From: Dechloromonas sp. TW-R-39-2
Lineage (GTDB): Bacteria > Pseudomonadota > Gammaproteobacteria > Burkholderiales > Rhodocyclaceae
DNA length: 64,000 nucleotides
Direction of reading: 5' to 3'
Assembly: GCF_016864195.1 (NCBI RefSeq)
Contig: NZ_CP045202.1
Location: 496,001-560,000, forward strand
Shown: piece by piece, positions 46,511 to 56,114 of the stretch
Layout of the letters: the number at the start of each line of letters is the position of its first letter
Position numbering within the stretch: position 1 is the stretch's first letter
Notes under the pieces: generated by a model
Database searches by the model: none
What the model saw: only the letters and a program-made list of their open reading frames with translations
Told to the model about the DNA's origin: nothing
Translations under genes and position numbers: made by a program

Positions 46511-47560
46511 ATGGCTCGCATCATCATGCAACCCTCGGGCAAGTCGGTCGAATGCGCTTATGGCGACACCGTGCTGATGGCCCTTGAAAAGGCTGGCTAC
46601 GCGCTGCCCAACAACTGCCGCGCCGGTGCTTGCGGCGAATGCAAGGTCAAGGTCACGACCGGCCAGTTCGATCAGGGCATGGTGCTCGACATGGCGCTGT
46701 CGCAGGATGAGCGCAAGCAAGGCTACGGCCTGATGTGTATGGCCAAGCCGATTTCCGAAGAACTGGTGATCGAGTGGGGTACCGAAGATGCCAAGCCGAA
46801 ACTCTTCCCGCCGCGCGAAGATGCGCTGTTCGTGGTCACCGACAAGCGGCCGATTGCCGCCCGTGTCGTTGAACTGCGCTTGCGTCCGGTCGGCCAGCCG
46901 ATCCGCTACTGGCCGGGCCAGTACGTGACCGTCGGCAATCCCCGCGCCGAAGTGCCGTCGCGTGCCTATTCGATCTCGAATGCTCCGCGTCCGGACGGCG
47001 AACTGGTGCTGCAGGTTGCCCGGGCCGAAGGCGGCGTGACCAGCAACTGGATTCACGACAGCCTGAACATCGGCGAAAACGTGAAGATTTCCGGTGCCTA
47101 CGGGACTTTCATCGGCGATCCGTCGGTCGATACGCCGGTGCTCTGCCTGGCGGCAGGAACCGGCCTGGCTCCGGTGCTGGCACTGGCCGAAGCGGCGCTG
47201 CGCCGTGGCTTCAAGAAGCCGGTGACGATGGTTTTCTCGGCCCGCACCAAGGAAGACGTTTACAGCCAGGGGATGATGGCCTGGTGGCGCACCAAGCACC
47301 GCAATTTCGACTACAAGGTGACGCTGACCCGCGAAGAAACCGAGGGTTATCTCAATGGCCGGGTCGATGCCGTGTTGCCGAAACTCTTCCCCGATCTCTC
47401 CAAACACACCATCTTTGCCGCCGGCAGCCCTGAATTTGTCGAGACCTGCGTCGCGACCGTCAAGGCGCTCGGTGCCCGCGAAGAACTGATCCACACCGAA
47501 GGTTTCTTCGCCCAGCAGCAACCCGTCGTGGCGGATGCCGACCACCTGCTGCCGCTGTGA
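46511..47560 (+). CDS. NAD(P)H:flavin/[2Fe-2S] reductase component of the diiron oxygenase
   Basis: 349 residues. An N-terminal plant-type ferredoxin has C36, C41, C44 and C76 (NNCRAGACGECK ... GLMCMA). A flavin domain carries the RAYSIS motif (R151-S156), and a nucleotide-binding domain has CLAAGTGLAPVLALAEAAL (near 210-228). This layout (ferredoxin first) matches the reductases of phenol, toluene and benzoate oxygenases (DmpP/BenC), not PaaE, whose ferredoxin is C-terminal. It should pass electrons from NAD(P)H to the diiron protein encoded just upstream. Confidence 0.88.
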   Translation: MARIIMQPSGKSVECAYGDTVLMALEKAGYALPNNCRAGACGECKVKVTTGQFDQGMVLDMALSQDERKQGYGLMCMAKPISEELVIEWGTEDAKPKLFPPREDALFVVTDKRPIAARVVELRLRPVGQPIRYWPGQYVTVGNPRAEVPSRAYSISNAPRPDGELVLQVARAEGGVTSNWIHDSLNIGENVKISGAYGTFIGDPSVDTPVLCLAAGTGLAPVLALAEAALRRGFKKPVTMVFSARTKEDVYSQGMMAWWRTKHRNFDYKVTLTREETEGYLNGRVDAVLPKLFPDLSKHTIFAAGSPEFVETCVATVKALGAREELIHTEGFFAQQQPVVADADHLLPL

Positions 47561-47601
47561 TTACCTGATTATCCTGTTCAGGCGGGTGCGGAGCCGTTAA
47601 C

Positions 47602-48597
47602 ATGCGCAAGTTATCCGCCCCGCCCGTTCAGGTCATTTCCGTGATTCAACCGATCCACAGTCGTCTCGAAGACTTTCGGCAGCAACGCCGGGTGCAGGCC
47701 GGCTCGCTCATCATTTCCGTCTTCGGCGACGCCGTCCTGCCACGCGGCGGCCGTATCTGGCTCGGCAGCCTGATCCGCCTGCTCGAACCGCTCGAACTCA
47801 ACGAACGCTTGATTCGCACCTCCGTTTTTCGGCTGGCCAAGGAAGAGTGGCTGCGCACCGAAACGGTCGGTCGGCGTGCCGACTATGTCCTGACCAACTC
47901 CGGACGGCGACGTTTCGAAGAGGCTTCGCGGCACATCTACGCGGCCCACGCACCGCTCTGGGATCGCCGCTGGCGCCTGATTCTGGCAGTCGGCGATTTT
48001 GACCCGAAAGAGCGCGAACGCCTGCGTCGAGCGCTGTTCTGGCAAGGCTTCGGCGTGCTCGGGGCCGACTGCTTCGTGCATCCCTCAGCCGATCTGACGG
48101 CGGCTTTCGACGCCCTGGTGGCCGAAGGCCTGTCCGATTTGCTCGACCGGCTGATGCCGCTGCTTGCTGCGGATTCGCGTTCCGGCCTGTCGGCCAATGA
48201 CGCCGATCTGGTGCGCCGGGCCTGGAATCTTGATGAACTCGGTACGGCTTATGCCGGGTTTGTCAGTACCTACCTGCCTATCCTGGCCGAACTGCGCCGC
48301 GACCGGCAGGTCGAGGTCGATCCGGAAGATGCCTTTCTGCTGCGCACCTTGCTGATTCACGACTATCGTCGCCTGCTGCTGCGCGACCCGGAACTGCCCG
48401 ACGTGCTGCTGACGGCCGACTGGCCGGGCCAGAAGGCGCGGCTGTTGTGCAAGGAACTCTATCGTCGCCTGGCGCTGGCTTCCGAGCGGCACCTCGACAA
48501 GTTCCTGACGCTGGCGGATGGCAGTGCACCGGCCAGCGATCCGGCCTATGCCGAACGTTTCCCGCTCGACGACCCGCTCAACTCGATGGTGCTGTAA
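47602..48597 (+). CDS. paaX: Phenylacetate pathway transcriptional repressor PaaX
   Basis: 331 residues. The N-terminal winged helix contains GSLIISVFGDAVLPRGGRIWLGSLI and LIRTSVFRLAKEEWL. The central WDRRWRLILAVGDF and FGVLGADCFVHPS, and the C-terminal LLRTLLIHDYRRLLLRDPELPDVLLTADWPG, are family blocks. PaaX represses phenylacetate genes until phenylacetyl-CoA binds. Its presence next to the diiron/reductase pair ties that pair to phenylacetate control. It begins 41 bases after the reductase, probably cotranscribed. Confidence 0.93.
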   Translation: MRKLSAPPVQVISVIQPIHSRLEDFRQQRRVQAGSLIISVFGDAVLPRGGRIWLGSLIRLLEPLELNERLIRTSVFRLAKEEWLRTETVGRRADYVLTNSGRRRFEEASRHIYAAHAPLWDRRWRLILAVGDFDPKERERLRRALFWQGFGVLGADCFVHPSADLTAAFDALVAEGLSDLLDRLMPLLAADSRSGLSANDADLVRRAWNLDELGTAYAGFVSTYLPILAELRRDRQVEVDPEDAFLLRTLLIHDYRRLLLRDPELPDVLLTADWPGQKARLLCKELYRRLALASERHLDKFLTLADGSAPASDPAYAERFPLDDPLNSMVL

Positions 48598-48788
48598 GCC
48601 GAAGGCCGCGCCGGCCAGTTTCGGCGCATCCCGATTTCCCCCGATTTTCGCGGTCGACCGCAGCATCCGGCAAAAATACGGCCCTTGATCCAAGCGACAT
48701 GAAGCCAGCGAAGCTGCCGTTTTTCTGTCATTGAACCGCAACAATGGCTTCATAAGATGAGCGCCCACTCGTGCTCTTCCTGGTTGCC

Positions 48789-51596
48789 ATGAAACTTTTC
48801 GAACCTGCGGTTCGCCTGGTCGGACATCTCTCCTTTCGCAACAAGCTGCGTGCCACCGCCATCGTCTTCGGCCTGCCGCTCCTGCTGGCCGCCGGTTTGC
48901 TGGTGTACGAATTGCAGGCCCGCGTTGCCACCTTGCAAAATGAGCGGGCAGAACTGAGCCTGCAAGTGCCGGCGCTGGCCTTGCTCGGTCATCTGCACCA
49001 GATCGTCGCGGCCGGGCAGGCCTTGCAGGAGGGCGACGTATCAAGCGAGGCCCTGCTGGCCAATAGCCGGAAACAAGCCAGGAATGCCCTGGATACGCTG
49101 GATGCCGGGTTTTCTGCAACGAAGCTGCAAGCGGTGGCCGGGGCCGACGGCAATCCGGCATGGTTGTCGCGTCGCGCCGCGCTGGCCGAACAGATCGAAC
49201 ACGCCGGTGCCGACGATATTGCCGCGCTGATTCCCTTGCTGCGCAGCGAACTTGAACGGATGAACGAAAAAGCCGGTTTGCTGATCGACGGCGATACGGC
49301 GAGCAGCCGTCTGCTCGATATCATCACGGCCCATTTGCCGGGCCTGATCGAAACCAATGGGCAGGCTGCACGGCTGGGGACGAATGTGCTGCTCAAGAAA
49401 AGCGTGCGCGGCAGTCGGCGGACCGATCTGACCTTGCAGCGCGGCAATTTCGACGCGCTGGTGCTGTGGAGCATGGATGGCCTGCAGAAGGTGGCCAGCG
49501 AGCATCCGGAACGTTCGGCTGCACTGAATCAGGCCGGTGCGCAGATGAACACCGCGTACCTGGCCGTCCAGGAAGCGATCACGATCAAGATGCTGGATAC
49601 GACCGATTACGACATGACGCCGGCGGCCTACCTTGATCTGACGGCCAAGGCGATGGATGAAACGCTGGCCGTCGCCGGCATCCTGATTGCCCAGGCCGAT
49701 GTGCTGCTGAATGAGCGGTTGAGTGTGCTGCAGACCCAGCGCAATATCGTGGTTGCCGTGATGGCGATCATCCTGGCGATTGTCGCGGCCGGCTTCATCG
49801 CTGCCTACATTTCGATCATGCGCGGCCTGAACGGCCTGGCTGACGCGGTCAACACCATGGCCGAGGGCAATCTCGAAGCGCGTGTCGATGTCACCAGCCG
49901 CGACGAAATCGGGGCGGTCGGCACGCAGTTCAACAACATGGCGGAAAGCCTGGCCGAGCGGACCTCGCAGTTGCGTGAAAAGACCAAGGATATTCACGGC
50001 ATGCTGCAGAACATGACGCAGGGCATCCTGACGATCATGGCCGACGGCAAGGTGCACCACGAGTACTCGGCTTATCTCGAAACAATTTTCGAAACCCGCG
50101 AGATCGCCCGGCGTCCGGCACTGGATTTCCTGTTTTCCAGCAGCGATGTCGGGGCGGATGCCCTGTCGCAGATCGAGGCAACGGTGGCTTCCTGCATCGG
50201 CGAAGAACGGATGAATTTCGATTTCAACGCCCATCTGCTGGTCAACGAAGTGCGCCAGACCTGGCCGGACGGCCGCGAGAAATATCTCGATCTGGTCTGG
50301 TCGCCGATTTGCGATGAAAATGATGTGGTCGAGAAACTGATGGTTTGCGTCCGCGATGTCACCGAGCTGCGTCAGCTGGTCGCCGAGGCAGAGCATCAGA
50401 AGCGCGAGCTGGACATGATCGGCCAGATTCTCAAGGTGACGCACGAGAAATTCCACGACTTCATCGACAGTTCGCGCCGCTTCATTGTTGATAACGAAGC
50501 CTTGCTCCAGTCGGCGGTCAGTCTGTCGCCCGATCTGGTGACGCAGTTGTTCCGCAACATGCATACGATCAAGGGCAACGCGCGCACATACGGGCTGTTG
50601 CACATGACCAATGTCGTGCATCTGGCCGAACAATCCTACGAAGCCTTGCGTCAGGGGCGCGCGGCCTTTGTGCCGGATGTCCTGCTCGTCGAGCTGGATG
50701 CGGTGCGCTGCAGCCTGGAGGAATACGCCCACCTCAACGATGTGACGCTGGGCCGCAAGGGGCCGGGCCGGCGCGGTAGTGCCGAGAAGTACGCCATGGT
50801 CGAACACGGCCATCTGGCCAGCATGCGTGCGGCACTCGATGCCTACGATCTGTCGGCTTGCCACCACGATACGCTGGTCGCGCTGGTTCGCCAGATCAAG
50901 CTGGATCTCGATTTGATCGGGACGGAGTCGATCAACACGATTCTCGCCCCAGTGTTCGATTCGCTGCCTTCGCTGGCCGCCGAACTGGGCAAGGAAGCGC
51001 CTCGGCTGGTCGTCAGCGATCATGGCATCCGCCTGCGCAACCAGGTGTCCGACCTGCTGCGCAACGTTTTCATGCACCTCTACCGCAATGCGATGGATCA
51101 CGGTGTCGAAGTCGCGGTCGACCGGCTGGCCAAAGGCAAAACGGCCAGCGGCACGATCGGCTTGCGCCTGAGCATGAATGGTGGATTACTCAAATTCCAT
51201 CTCGGCGACGATGGCAAGGGCCTGGCGCTCGGTCACATTCGGCGCAAGGCAATCGCTCAGGGACTGATTGCCGAAGGGGTTGAGGTGGCCGATGAAACCG
51301 TCGCCAACCTGATTTTTGCCGCCGGTTTCTCGACCGCCGCAGCCGTCACCGAAGTTTCCGGGCGTGGGGTCGGCATGGATGCGGTGCAGGACTTCATCAA
51401 GCGCGAAGGCGGCAAGATCGCCTTGCACTTTGTCGATCAGCGGATCGGCGAGGATTTCCGGGCGTTTGAAACGGTGATCGAATTGCCGGCCAGGTTTGCT
51501 GTCCTCAGTGCGCTGGCACCCGACACATCGGTCCCGAAACCGTCTGCCGTACAGGGGCTGTCGCCATTGTTGCCAGTCCGTCTGGCCGAGGCGTGA
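48789..51596 (+). CDS. Membrane CheA-like histidine kinase (HAMP-PAS-HPt-HATPase)
   Basis: 935 residues from ATG 48789 (GTG 48771 possible). TM1 is near 20-40; a large helical periplasmic region runs to about 315; TM2 is near 319-343; HAMP follows ([17 protein letters not shown]), then a PAS-like domain (about 400-530). An HPt domain has the phosphoacceptor in [13 protein letters not shown] (about H592). A CheA-type ATPase has N-box [21 protein letters not shown] and [12 protein letters not shown]. It ends about 30 residues after the ATPase, so the CheW-binding P5 domain is missing. It combines receptor and kinase in one chain. Confidence 0.85.
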   Translation: MKLFEPAVRLVGHLSFRNKLRATAIVFGLPLLLAAGLLVYELQARVATLQNERAELSLQVPALALLGHLHQIVAAGQALQEGDVSSEALLANSRKQARNALDTLDAGFSATKLQAVAGADGNPAWLSRRAALAEQIEHAGADDIAALIPLLRSELERMNEKAGLLIDGDTASSRLLDIITAHLPGLIETNGQAARLGTNVLLKKSVRGSRRTDLTLQRGNFDALVLWSMDGLQKVASEHPERSAALNQAGAQMNTAYLAVQEAITIKMLDTTDYDMTPAAYLDLTAKAMDETLAVAGILIAQADVLLNERLSVLQTQRNIVVAVMAIILAIVAAGFIAAYISIMRGLNGLADAVNTMAEGNLEARVDVTSRDEIGAVGTQFNNMAESLAERTSQLREKTKDIHGMLQNMTQGILTIMADGKVHHEYSAYLETIFETREIARRPALDFLFSSSDVGADALSQIEATVASCIGEERMNFDFNAHLLVNEVRQTWPDGREKYLDLVWSPICDENDVVEKLMVCVRDVTELRQLVAEAEHQKRELDMIGQILKVTHEKFHDFIDSSRRFIVDNEALLQSAVSLSPDLVTQLFRNMHTIKGNARTYGLLHMTNVVHLAEQSYEALRQGRAAFVPDVLLVELDAVRCSLEEYAHLNDVTLGRKGPGRRGSAEKYAMVEHGHLASMRAALDAYDLSACHHDTLVALVRQIKLDLDLIGTESINTILAPVFDSLPSLAAELGKEAPRLVVSDHGIRLRNQVSDLLRNVFMHLYRNAMDHGVEVAVDRLAKGKTASGTIGLRLSMNGGLLKFHLGDDGKGLALGHIRRKAIAQGLIAEGVEVADETVANLIFAAGFSTAAAVTEVSGRGVGMDAVQDFIKREGGKIALHFVDQRIGEDFRAFETVIELPARFAVLSALAPDTSVPKPSAVQGLSPLLPVRLAEA

Positions 51597-52363
51597 TCTT
51601 GAGTCTCGATCAGATCGTCGTTGCATTGGTCCTGGCGCTGTCGTGCGGGCTGCTGGCCGCCTGGTGGGTCCGCCGTCACTATCAGGCTGTCCTGCTCAGC
51701 CAGCATGTCCGCCAGGCGGGCCTGGTTCAGAGCGTCGAAAGTGAGCAGGCGCGGCTTGCCGATCAACTGGCATCGATCCAGGGCGAACTGGCCGTCAGCC
51801 AGGGCGGATTGCTTGCCGCCCATGCGGACCGTGAGGTCTTGCAAGCCGAGCTGGCTCGATGCTCGGCCGATTTTGAGGCTGCCCAGGCGGTCGACCGCGA
51901 CATGCAGGCCGCGTTGAATGCAGCGCACGCCCGCTTCAAGGACGATGTGTTGCGCGATGCAGCGGCGCTGGCCCGTGAGGTGGCCGAGCTGCGCAATGTG
52001 GCGGTGACTTTCGAGCACTGGCATGAGCAGATGGATGCGCTGATGGCGCAGAACCAGGAAATGCACCGGCAGAATCGCGAGTTCGGCGACATCGTCAAGC
52101 ACGTCATCATCCTGTCGCTGAACGCTGCGATCGAGGCGGCGCGGGCCGGCGATTCGGGCCGCGGCTTCGCTGTCGTGGCCGACGAGGTGCGCAATCTGGC
52201 GGCCCGTTCCGAAATGTTGTCGAAGGATTTCAGCAAGAGCCTGCACAAGAACGACCTGACAACGACGGCGACCTTCCAGGAAATCCAGGCCGACGGGAAA
52301 ATGATTTCAGCCGCGATCAGCAGCCTGGAGTCGCGCATCAACCTGTTGCAGGCAGCAGTCTGA
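51593..52363 (+). CDS. Methyl-accepting-protein tip domain with one membrane helix
   Basis: 256 residues. An N-terminal membrane helix ([19 protein letters not shown]) and a coiled coil (about 45-125) lead to the highly conserved chemoreceptor hairpin tip [35 protein letters not shown] (about 175-210, shown in parts here). There is no ligand domain or HAMP. It starts with GTG overlapping the kinase stop, so stoichiometric production with the kinase is likely; the tip could hold the CheA-like protein without CheW. Confidence 0.82.
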   Translation: MILSLDQIVVALVLALSCGLLAAWWVRRHYQAVLLSQHVRQAGLVQSVESEQARLADQLASIQGELAVSQGGLLAAHADREVLQAELARCSADFEAAQAVDRDMQAALNAAHARFKDDVLRDAAALAREVAELRNVAVTFEHWHEQMDALMAQNQEMHRQNREFGDIVKHVIILSLNAAIEAARAGDSGRGFAVVADEVRNLAARSEMLSKDFSKSLHKNDLTTTATFQEIQADGKMISAAISSLESRINLLQAAV

Positions 52364-52902
52364 TGGTCAGCGAGCAAGCCCGGCGCAGCATCGAGACACT
52401 GTTCGGCAAGGCGGTTCGGGCCAATCTCGCGGTCGACCGCGAGACGGATGTGATTGATGTCTCGGTCAATTACTCGGCCAGCGCCGACCGGCCCGGCACC
52501 TGCCTGCACGTGCTGACCATCGCTTCCTACCTGTTTCGTCTGACGACGGTCTTTCATCTGCCGCAAGACCCGGCGGTCAGTGCCTATTTCACCCGCCAGG
52601 GCGAAGCGGGCAGCCTGACCGAGGTTTTCGGTGAAATGGCCAATATGTGCTGCGGCGCGATGAATCGCGAACTCGGCCACCATTTCATGCATCTCGGCAT
52701 GTCGACTCCGAATGTGCTGGACAGCGCCTGCGTCCCCTTTTTCGACGAGCTGAAGGCCAATTACATCGCCCGTCAGCGGATCAGCATCAATCACGCCATC
52801 GCCATCGATGCCACTCTTTTTCTCAAGGCTTACGCGCCGATCGATTTCCGGATCGATGCCGGCGCGCCGGTTGAGGAAACGGGAACGATCGAACTGTTCT
52901 GA
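52363..52902 (+). CDS. CheX/CheC-like protein
   Basis: 179 residues. The segment EVFGEMANMCCGAMNREL carries the E-x2-N-x3-G-x2-N pattern of CheC/CheX/FliY phosphatases that dephosphorylate CheY. The rest is an alpha/beta fold with FLPQ-type strands and no membrane segment. TGATG overlap with the MCP-tip gene. Probable phosphatase or adaptor for the CheY encoded downstream; activity is unproven. Confidence 0.68.
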   Translation: MVSEQARRSIETLFGKAVRANLAVDRETDVIDVSVNYSASADRPGTCLHVLTIASYLFRLTTVFHLPQDPAVSAYFTRQGEAGSLTEVFGEMANMCCGAMNRELGHHFMHLGMSTPNVLDSACVPFFDELKANYIARQRISINHAIAIDATLFLKAYAPIDFRIDAGAPVEETGTIELF

Positions 52903-52936
52903 ACGGCGGCCCGGTCTCAAAATCCATGGAGCAAAC

Positions 52937-53878
52937 ATGACGCAAAAGCTGGTCAGCAAGGTGCTGGTGCTCGACAACAGCCCGGCCCATTCCGAACGCA
53001 TCAAACAGTTTTGCGACGAAAACAGTCTCGTTGCCCTGAAGGTGCGCAAAAACCGCCTGATGTCGGTGTTGCGCTCGAATATCGATCTCGGGGCCATTCT
53101 CTATGCCGACAATTACGGCACTTCGCCGGAAGAGAATGCCGAAATCGCGCTGCGCATCCACACCATTCGTCCGGAGCTGCCGATCATCCTGCGGCGCGAA
53201 TCCGGGGCCAGTCTGGACGGTATTGGCGAAGCGCTGCGCCATGTTTTCTGCGCTGCCTGGAATGCCGAAGAGATCGGCCGACTGAAGGACATCGTCGATG
53301 AATACATTTTCAGCCTGTATTTCCCCTGTGCGCTGGTACGCGGCATTTCCGAGATCACCGAGAACATCCTGTCGGCCCAGTTCAAGGAATTGACGACGCG
53401 CTGGGATACGCCCTGCATCGTGCGCGACAAGGTGATTTTCGGCGAAGTGTTCAGCCTGATTCCGCTTGAAAGCAACTGGTGCCGCGGCTACATGATGTTG
53501 CAGACCGAGGAGGGGCCGCTGCTCGATCTGCTGGGGGGCGCCGAGGCGGAGCGTAATTTCCGTCAGGTCAATAACCTGCTCAGCGAAATCACCAACCTGA
53601 TCTGGGGTGCCTTCAAGAATCGCTATATCGGCGATGCCGCCGCCGGCAGCAGCATCCAGGTGCCGCTGGTGATCAATCACAAGCACAAGTTCATTTCGTT
53701 CGGCACGGAAAACCCACAGTTGTGCTTTCTCTACACCTTGAGCGATGAAAGCGGTGAGAAGACCATCCGCCTTTACCAGCGCTTCATTTTCAATCTCAGC
53801 TGGTCACCCGAGGATTTCAGCGAAATCGTCCATGACACGGCAGAACTCGTCGAATCCGGCGAGCTTGAACTTTTCTGA
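52937..53878 (+). CDS. Receiver-like plus CheX-like two-domain protein
   Basis: 313 residues. The N-terminus KVLVLDNSPAHSERIKQFC looks like a receiver domain (about 5-130), but only a single acidic residue is seen in the first loop and the later LGAILYADNY and PIILRRESG positions are atypical, so phosphorylation may be lost. The C-terminal part has NLLSEITNLIWGAFKNRY, again CheX-like (E-x2-N). GGAG precedes ATG 52937. Possibly a divergent adaptor between kinase and CheY; assignment uncertain. Confidence 0.6.
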   Translation: MTQKLVSKVLVLDNSPAHSERIKQFCDENSLVALKVRKNRLMSVLRSNIDLGAILYADNYGTSPEENAEIALRIHTIRPELPIILRRESGASLDGIGEALRHVFCAAWNAEEIGRLKDIVDEYIFSLYFPCALVRGISEITENILSAQFKELTTRWDTPCIVRDKVIFGEVFSLIPLESNWCRGYMMLQTEEGPLLDLLGGAEAERNFRQVNNLLSEITNLIWGAFKNRYIGDAAAGSSIQVPLVINHKHKFISFGTENPQLCFLYTLSDESGEKTIRLYQRFIFNLSWSPEDFSEIVHDTAELVESGELELF

Positions 53879-53908
53879 TTCACCATCCTGTTCTGGAAGG
53901 ACATCAAC

Positions 53909-54274
53909 ATGGCAAAAATTCTCGTGGTAGACGATTCAAGCACCGTGCGCGACGAAGTCGGCGGTTTTCTGAAAAAGGCCGGCCTGGACGTGTCGACCGC
54001 GGTAGACGGCAAGGACGGCCTGGCCAAGATGAAGGCCGATCCGGCCATCCGCCTGGTTGTCACCGACGTCAACATGCCGAACATGGACGGCCTGACGATG
54101 GCTGAAAAGATCCGCGGCGAGCTGGGCAACGCCAGCGTGAACATCATCATGCTGACTACCGAAAGCAGCCCAAGCATGAAGGAACGCGGCAAGGCGGCCG
54201 GGATCAAGGGCTGGATCGTCAAACCCTTCAACGGCGCCGCCGTGCTCGAAACTTTCAAGAAGCTGGCGGCCTGA
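53909..54274 (+). CDS. CheY-like single-domain response regulator
   Basis: 121 residues, receiver only. Acidic residues are D8/D9, the phosphoacceptor is D53 (VVTDVNMPNMDGL), switch residue T83 or T84, and K105 in WIVKPF. It is the obvious phosphoryl acceptor of the membrane CheA-like kinase and the target of the CheX-like proteins. No output domain, so it must act by binding another protein, such as the flagellar motor or another switch. Confidence 0.92.
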   Translation: MAKILVVDDSSTVRDEVGGFLKKAGLDVSTAVDGKDGLAKMKADPAIRLVVTDVNMPNMDGLTMAEKIRGELGNASVNIIMLTTESSPSMKERGKAAGIKGWIVKPFNGAAVLETFKKLAA

Positions 54275-54285
54275 GTCTGGGCGTC

Positions 54286-55059
54286 TCAGTAAGGGTAGTG
54301 GTCGAAGCTGACGACGCTGTAGCCGGCGGCTTCGATGCCTTGCCGGATATGGCGGGCGGTGGCGACGGCTTCTGGATTGTCGCCGTGCACGCAGATGCTT
54401 TCAATCTTGGTTGGCAGCTGCTTGCCGGACTGGCTGATGATCGCCTGGGCATCGAGCATGCGTCGGACGTGTTCCAGTGAGGCGTCGGCCCCGTGGATCA
54501 GCGCACCCGGCTGGCTGCGCGGGACCAGTTGGCCGTCGTCCTGATAAGCCCGGTCGGCAAAGACTTCGAGAATCACGGTCAGGCCGTGCTGTCGGCCGGT
54601 GGCGGCGAGTACCGAATGGGCCGGGGCGAGCAGGATCAGCTCGGGATTGACGGCCAGCATGGCGCGGACTATCGTTTCGGCCACCTCGCGGTTGGCGCAG
54701 GCGATGTTGTTGAGCGCACCGTGCGGCTTGACGTGGCTGACGTGGCCGCCTTCGGCCACGGCCAGCGCCTGCAGCGCTCCGATCTGGTAAATGATGCCGG
54801 CTTCGAGCTCGGCCGGCGGAATGTCCATGCGCCGGCGACCGAAACCCTGCAGATCGGGAAAGGCCGGGTGGGCGCCCAAGCTGACGCCGCGTTGCAGCGC
54901 AGCGCGGATGGTTCGGCGCATGACCAGCGGGTCGCCAGCGTGAAAGCCGCAGGCAATGTTGGCGCTGCTGACGATGTCGAGCAAGGCGGCGTCGGCCCCC
55001 ATCTGCCAGGCGCCGAAGCTTTCGCCGAGATCGGCATTCAGGTTGATCAAATTGGCCAT
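54286..55059 (-). CDS. pxpA: 5-oxoprolinase subunit PxpA (LamB/YcsF family)
   Basis: 257 residues. It has NLNADLGESFGAWQMGADAALL, SSANIACGFHAGDP, GVSLGAHPAFPDLQGFGRR, HVKPHGALNN and EVFADRAYQDDGQLVPR, all hallmarks of the YcsF/PxpA family. With PxpB and PxpC it hydrolyses 5-oxoproline to glutamate using ATP. GGAG precedes ATG 55059. Last gene of the operon, 20 bases after pxpC. Confidence 0.95.
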   Translation of the reverse strand: MANLINLNADLGESFGAWQMGADAALLDIVSSANIACGFHAGDPLVMRRTIRAALQRGVSLGAHPAFPDLQGFGRRRMDIPPAELEAGIIYQIGALQALAVAEGGHVSHVKPHGALNNIACANREVAETIVRAMLAVNPELILLAPAHSVLAATGRQHGLTVILEVFADRAYQDDGQLVPRSQPGALIHGADASLEHVRRMLDAQAIISQSGKQLPTKIESICVHGDNPEAVATARHIRQGIEAAGYSVVSFDHYPY

Positions 55060-55079
55060 GGCACGGCTCCTGTCGGCAA

Positions 55080-56114
55080 TCAAGGTTCGGCGCGGACCAT
55101 GCCGCTGACCAGGTTGAGGTTGTACAAAGCGGATTCGTCGAGGCTGCCCGGCGGCAGGAAGGCTTGCAGGCTATTTTGCCAGGCCGCCAGTTGCTGCATT
55201 TGCGCGGCGAGCAATTTGCTGGCTTGCGGCAGGTCGACCGCAGCAAAGCGGACTTCCTGCCCCGGCTGCCAGTGCGCCAGGCGCGGCAGGTCGGCGGTGA
55301 TCACCGTGGCGATCTTGGGGTAGCCGCCAACCGTTTGGCAATCGGCCAGCAGGATGATCGGCTGGCCGTTGGCCGGCACCTGGATGGCGCCGGGTGTCAC
55401 GCCGTCGGAAACGATATCGGCGGCTTCCGGCGTGATGTGGCCGAGTTTCGGGCCGCTCAGGCGCATGCCCATGCGGTCCATTTCCGGGGTGGCGACGAAG
55501 CGGCCGTTCAGGAAGTCGAACCACGCTGTCGTGCTGAAATGCTGGTCCTGCGGGCCGGGGATGACGCGGATCGGCCCTTCGTCATGGCGTAATGGTTCGG
55601 CCCGCCATTCACGCAAATCGCGTTGCATCGGCTGGCTGCACGGCAATGTGTCGCCGGTTTGCACGGCCCGGCCGTTGATGCCGCCGATGGCTGCCCGTTG
55701 GTAGGTGGCGCGGCTGCCCAACTCGGGCGCAACGCGAATCCCGCCGGAAACTGCCAGATAGGCCACGCCATCGGCAATGGCGCCGATCTTGACGACATCG
55801 CCGTCATCCAGCGTCGTGCTGCACCATGCGGTCAGTGGCTGGGTGTTGCCATTGGCCCGGATCAAGGTGGCGCGGGTTTGCCCGGCAATCGCGATGCGCA
55901 CAGGCCCGTGCTGCACCTTGAGGGTTGGGCCGATGCCGCGCATTTCGAGGCTGGCGGCATCGGGATGATTGCCGGCCAGCAGGTTGGCGCAAGCGGCCAT
56001 CGGGCGATCCAGTGTGCCGGAAACGGCGACGCCGATGTGCCGATAACCGCGGCGACCGGGGTCCTGGATGCTGTTGCCCAGGCCACCGTCGATCAGTTCG
56101 ATCAGGCCGTCCAT
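55080..56114 (-). CDS. pxpC: 5-oxoprolinase subunit PxpC (KipA/AHS2 family)
   Basis: 344 residues. The N-terminal LIELIDGGLGNSIQDPGRRGYRHIGVAVSG and the later NQPIILLADCQTVGGYPKIATVI-type segment near the C-terminus (NGQPIILLADCQTVGGYP) define the AHS2/PxpC family, also related to urea-amidolyase subunit 2. The start overlaps the end of pxpB by 13 bases. Confidence 0.93.
   Translation of the reverse strand: MDGLIELIDGGLGNSIQDPGRRGYRHIGVAVSGTLDRPMAACANLLAGNHPDAASLEMRGIGPTLKVQHGPVRIAIAGQTRATLIRANGNTQPLTAWCSTTLDDGDVVKIGAIADGVAYLAVSGGIRVAPELGSRATYQRAAIGGINGRAVQTGDTLPCSQPMQRDLREWRAEPLRHDEGPIRVIPGPQDQHFSTTAWFDFLNGRFVATPEMDRMGMRLSGPKLGHITPEAADIVSDGVTPGAIQVPANGQPIILLADCQTVGGYPKIATVITADLPRLAHWQPGQEVRFAAVDLPQASKLLAAQMQQLAAWQNSLQAFLPPGSLDESALYNLNLVSGMVRAEP

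Noticed and set aside
49041-51101. A 686-codon minus-strand open frame opposite the CheA-like kinase.
   Set aside because: Antisense shadow of a well-supported kinase; the translation is rich in Gln/His/Arg without any motif.
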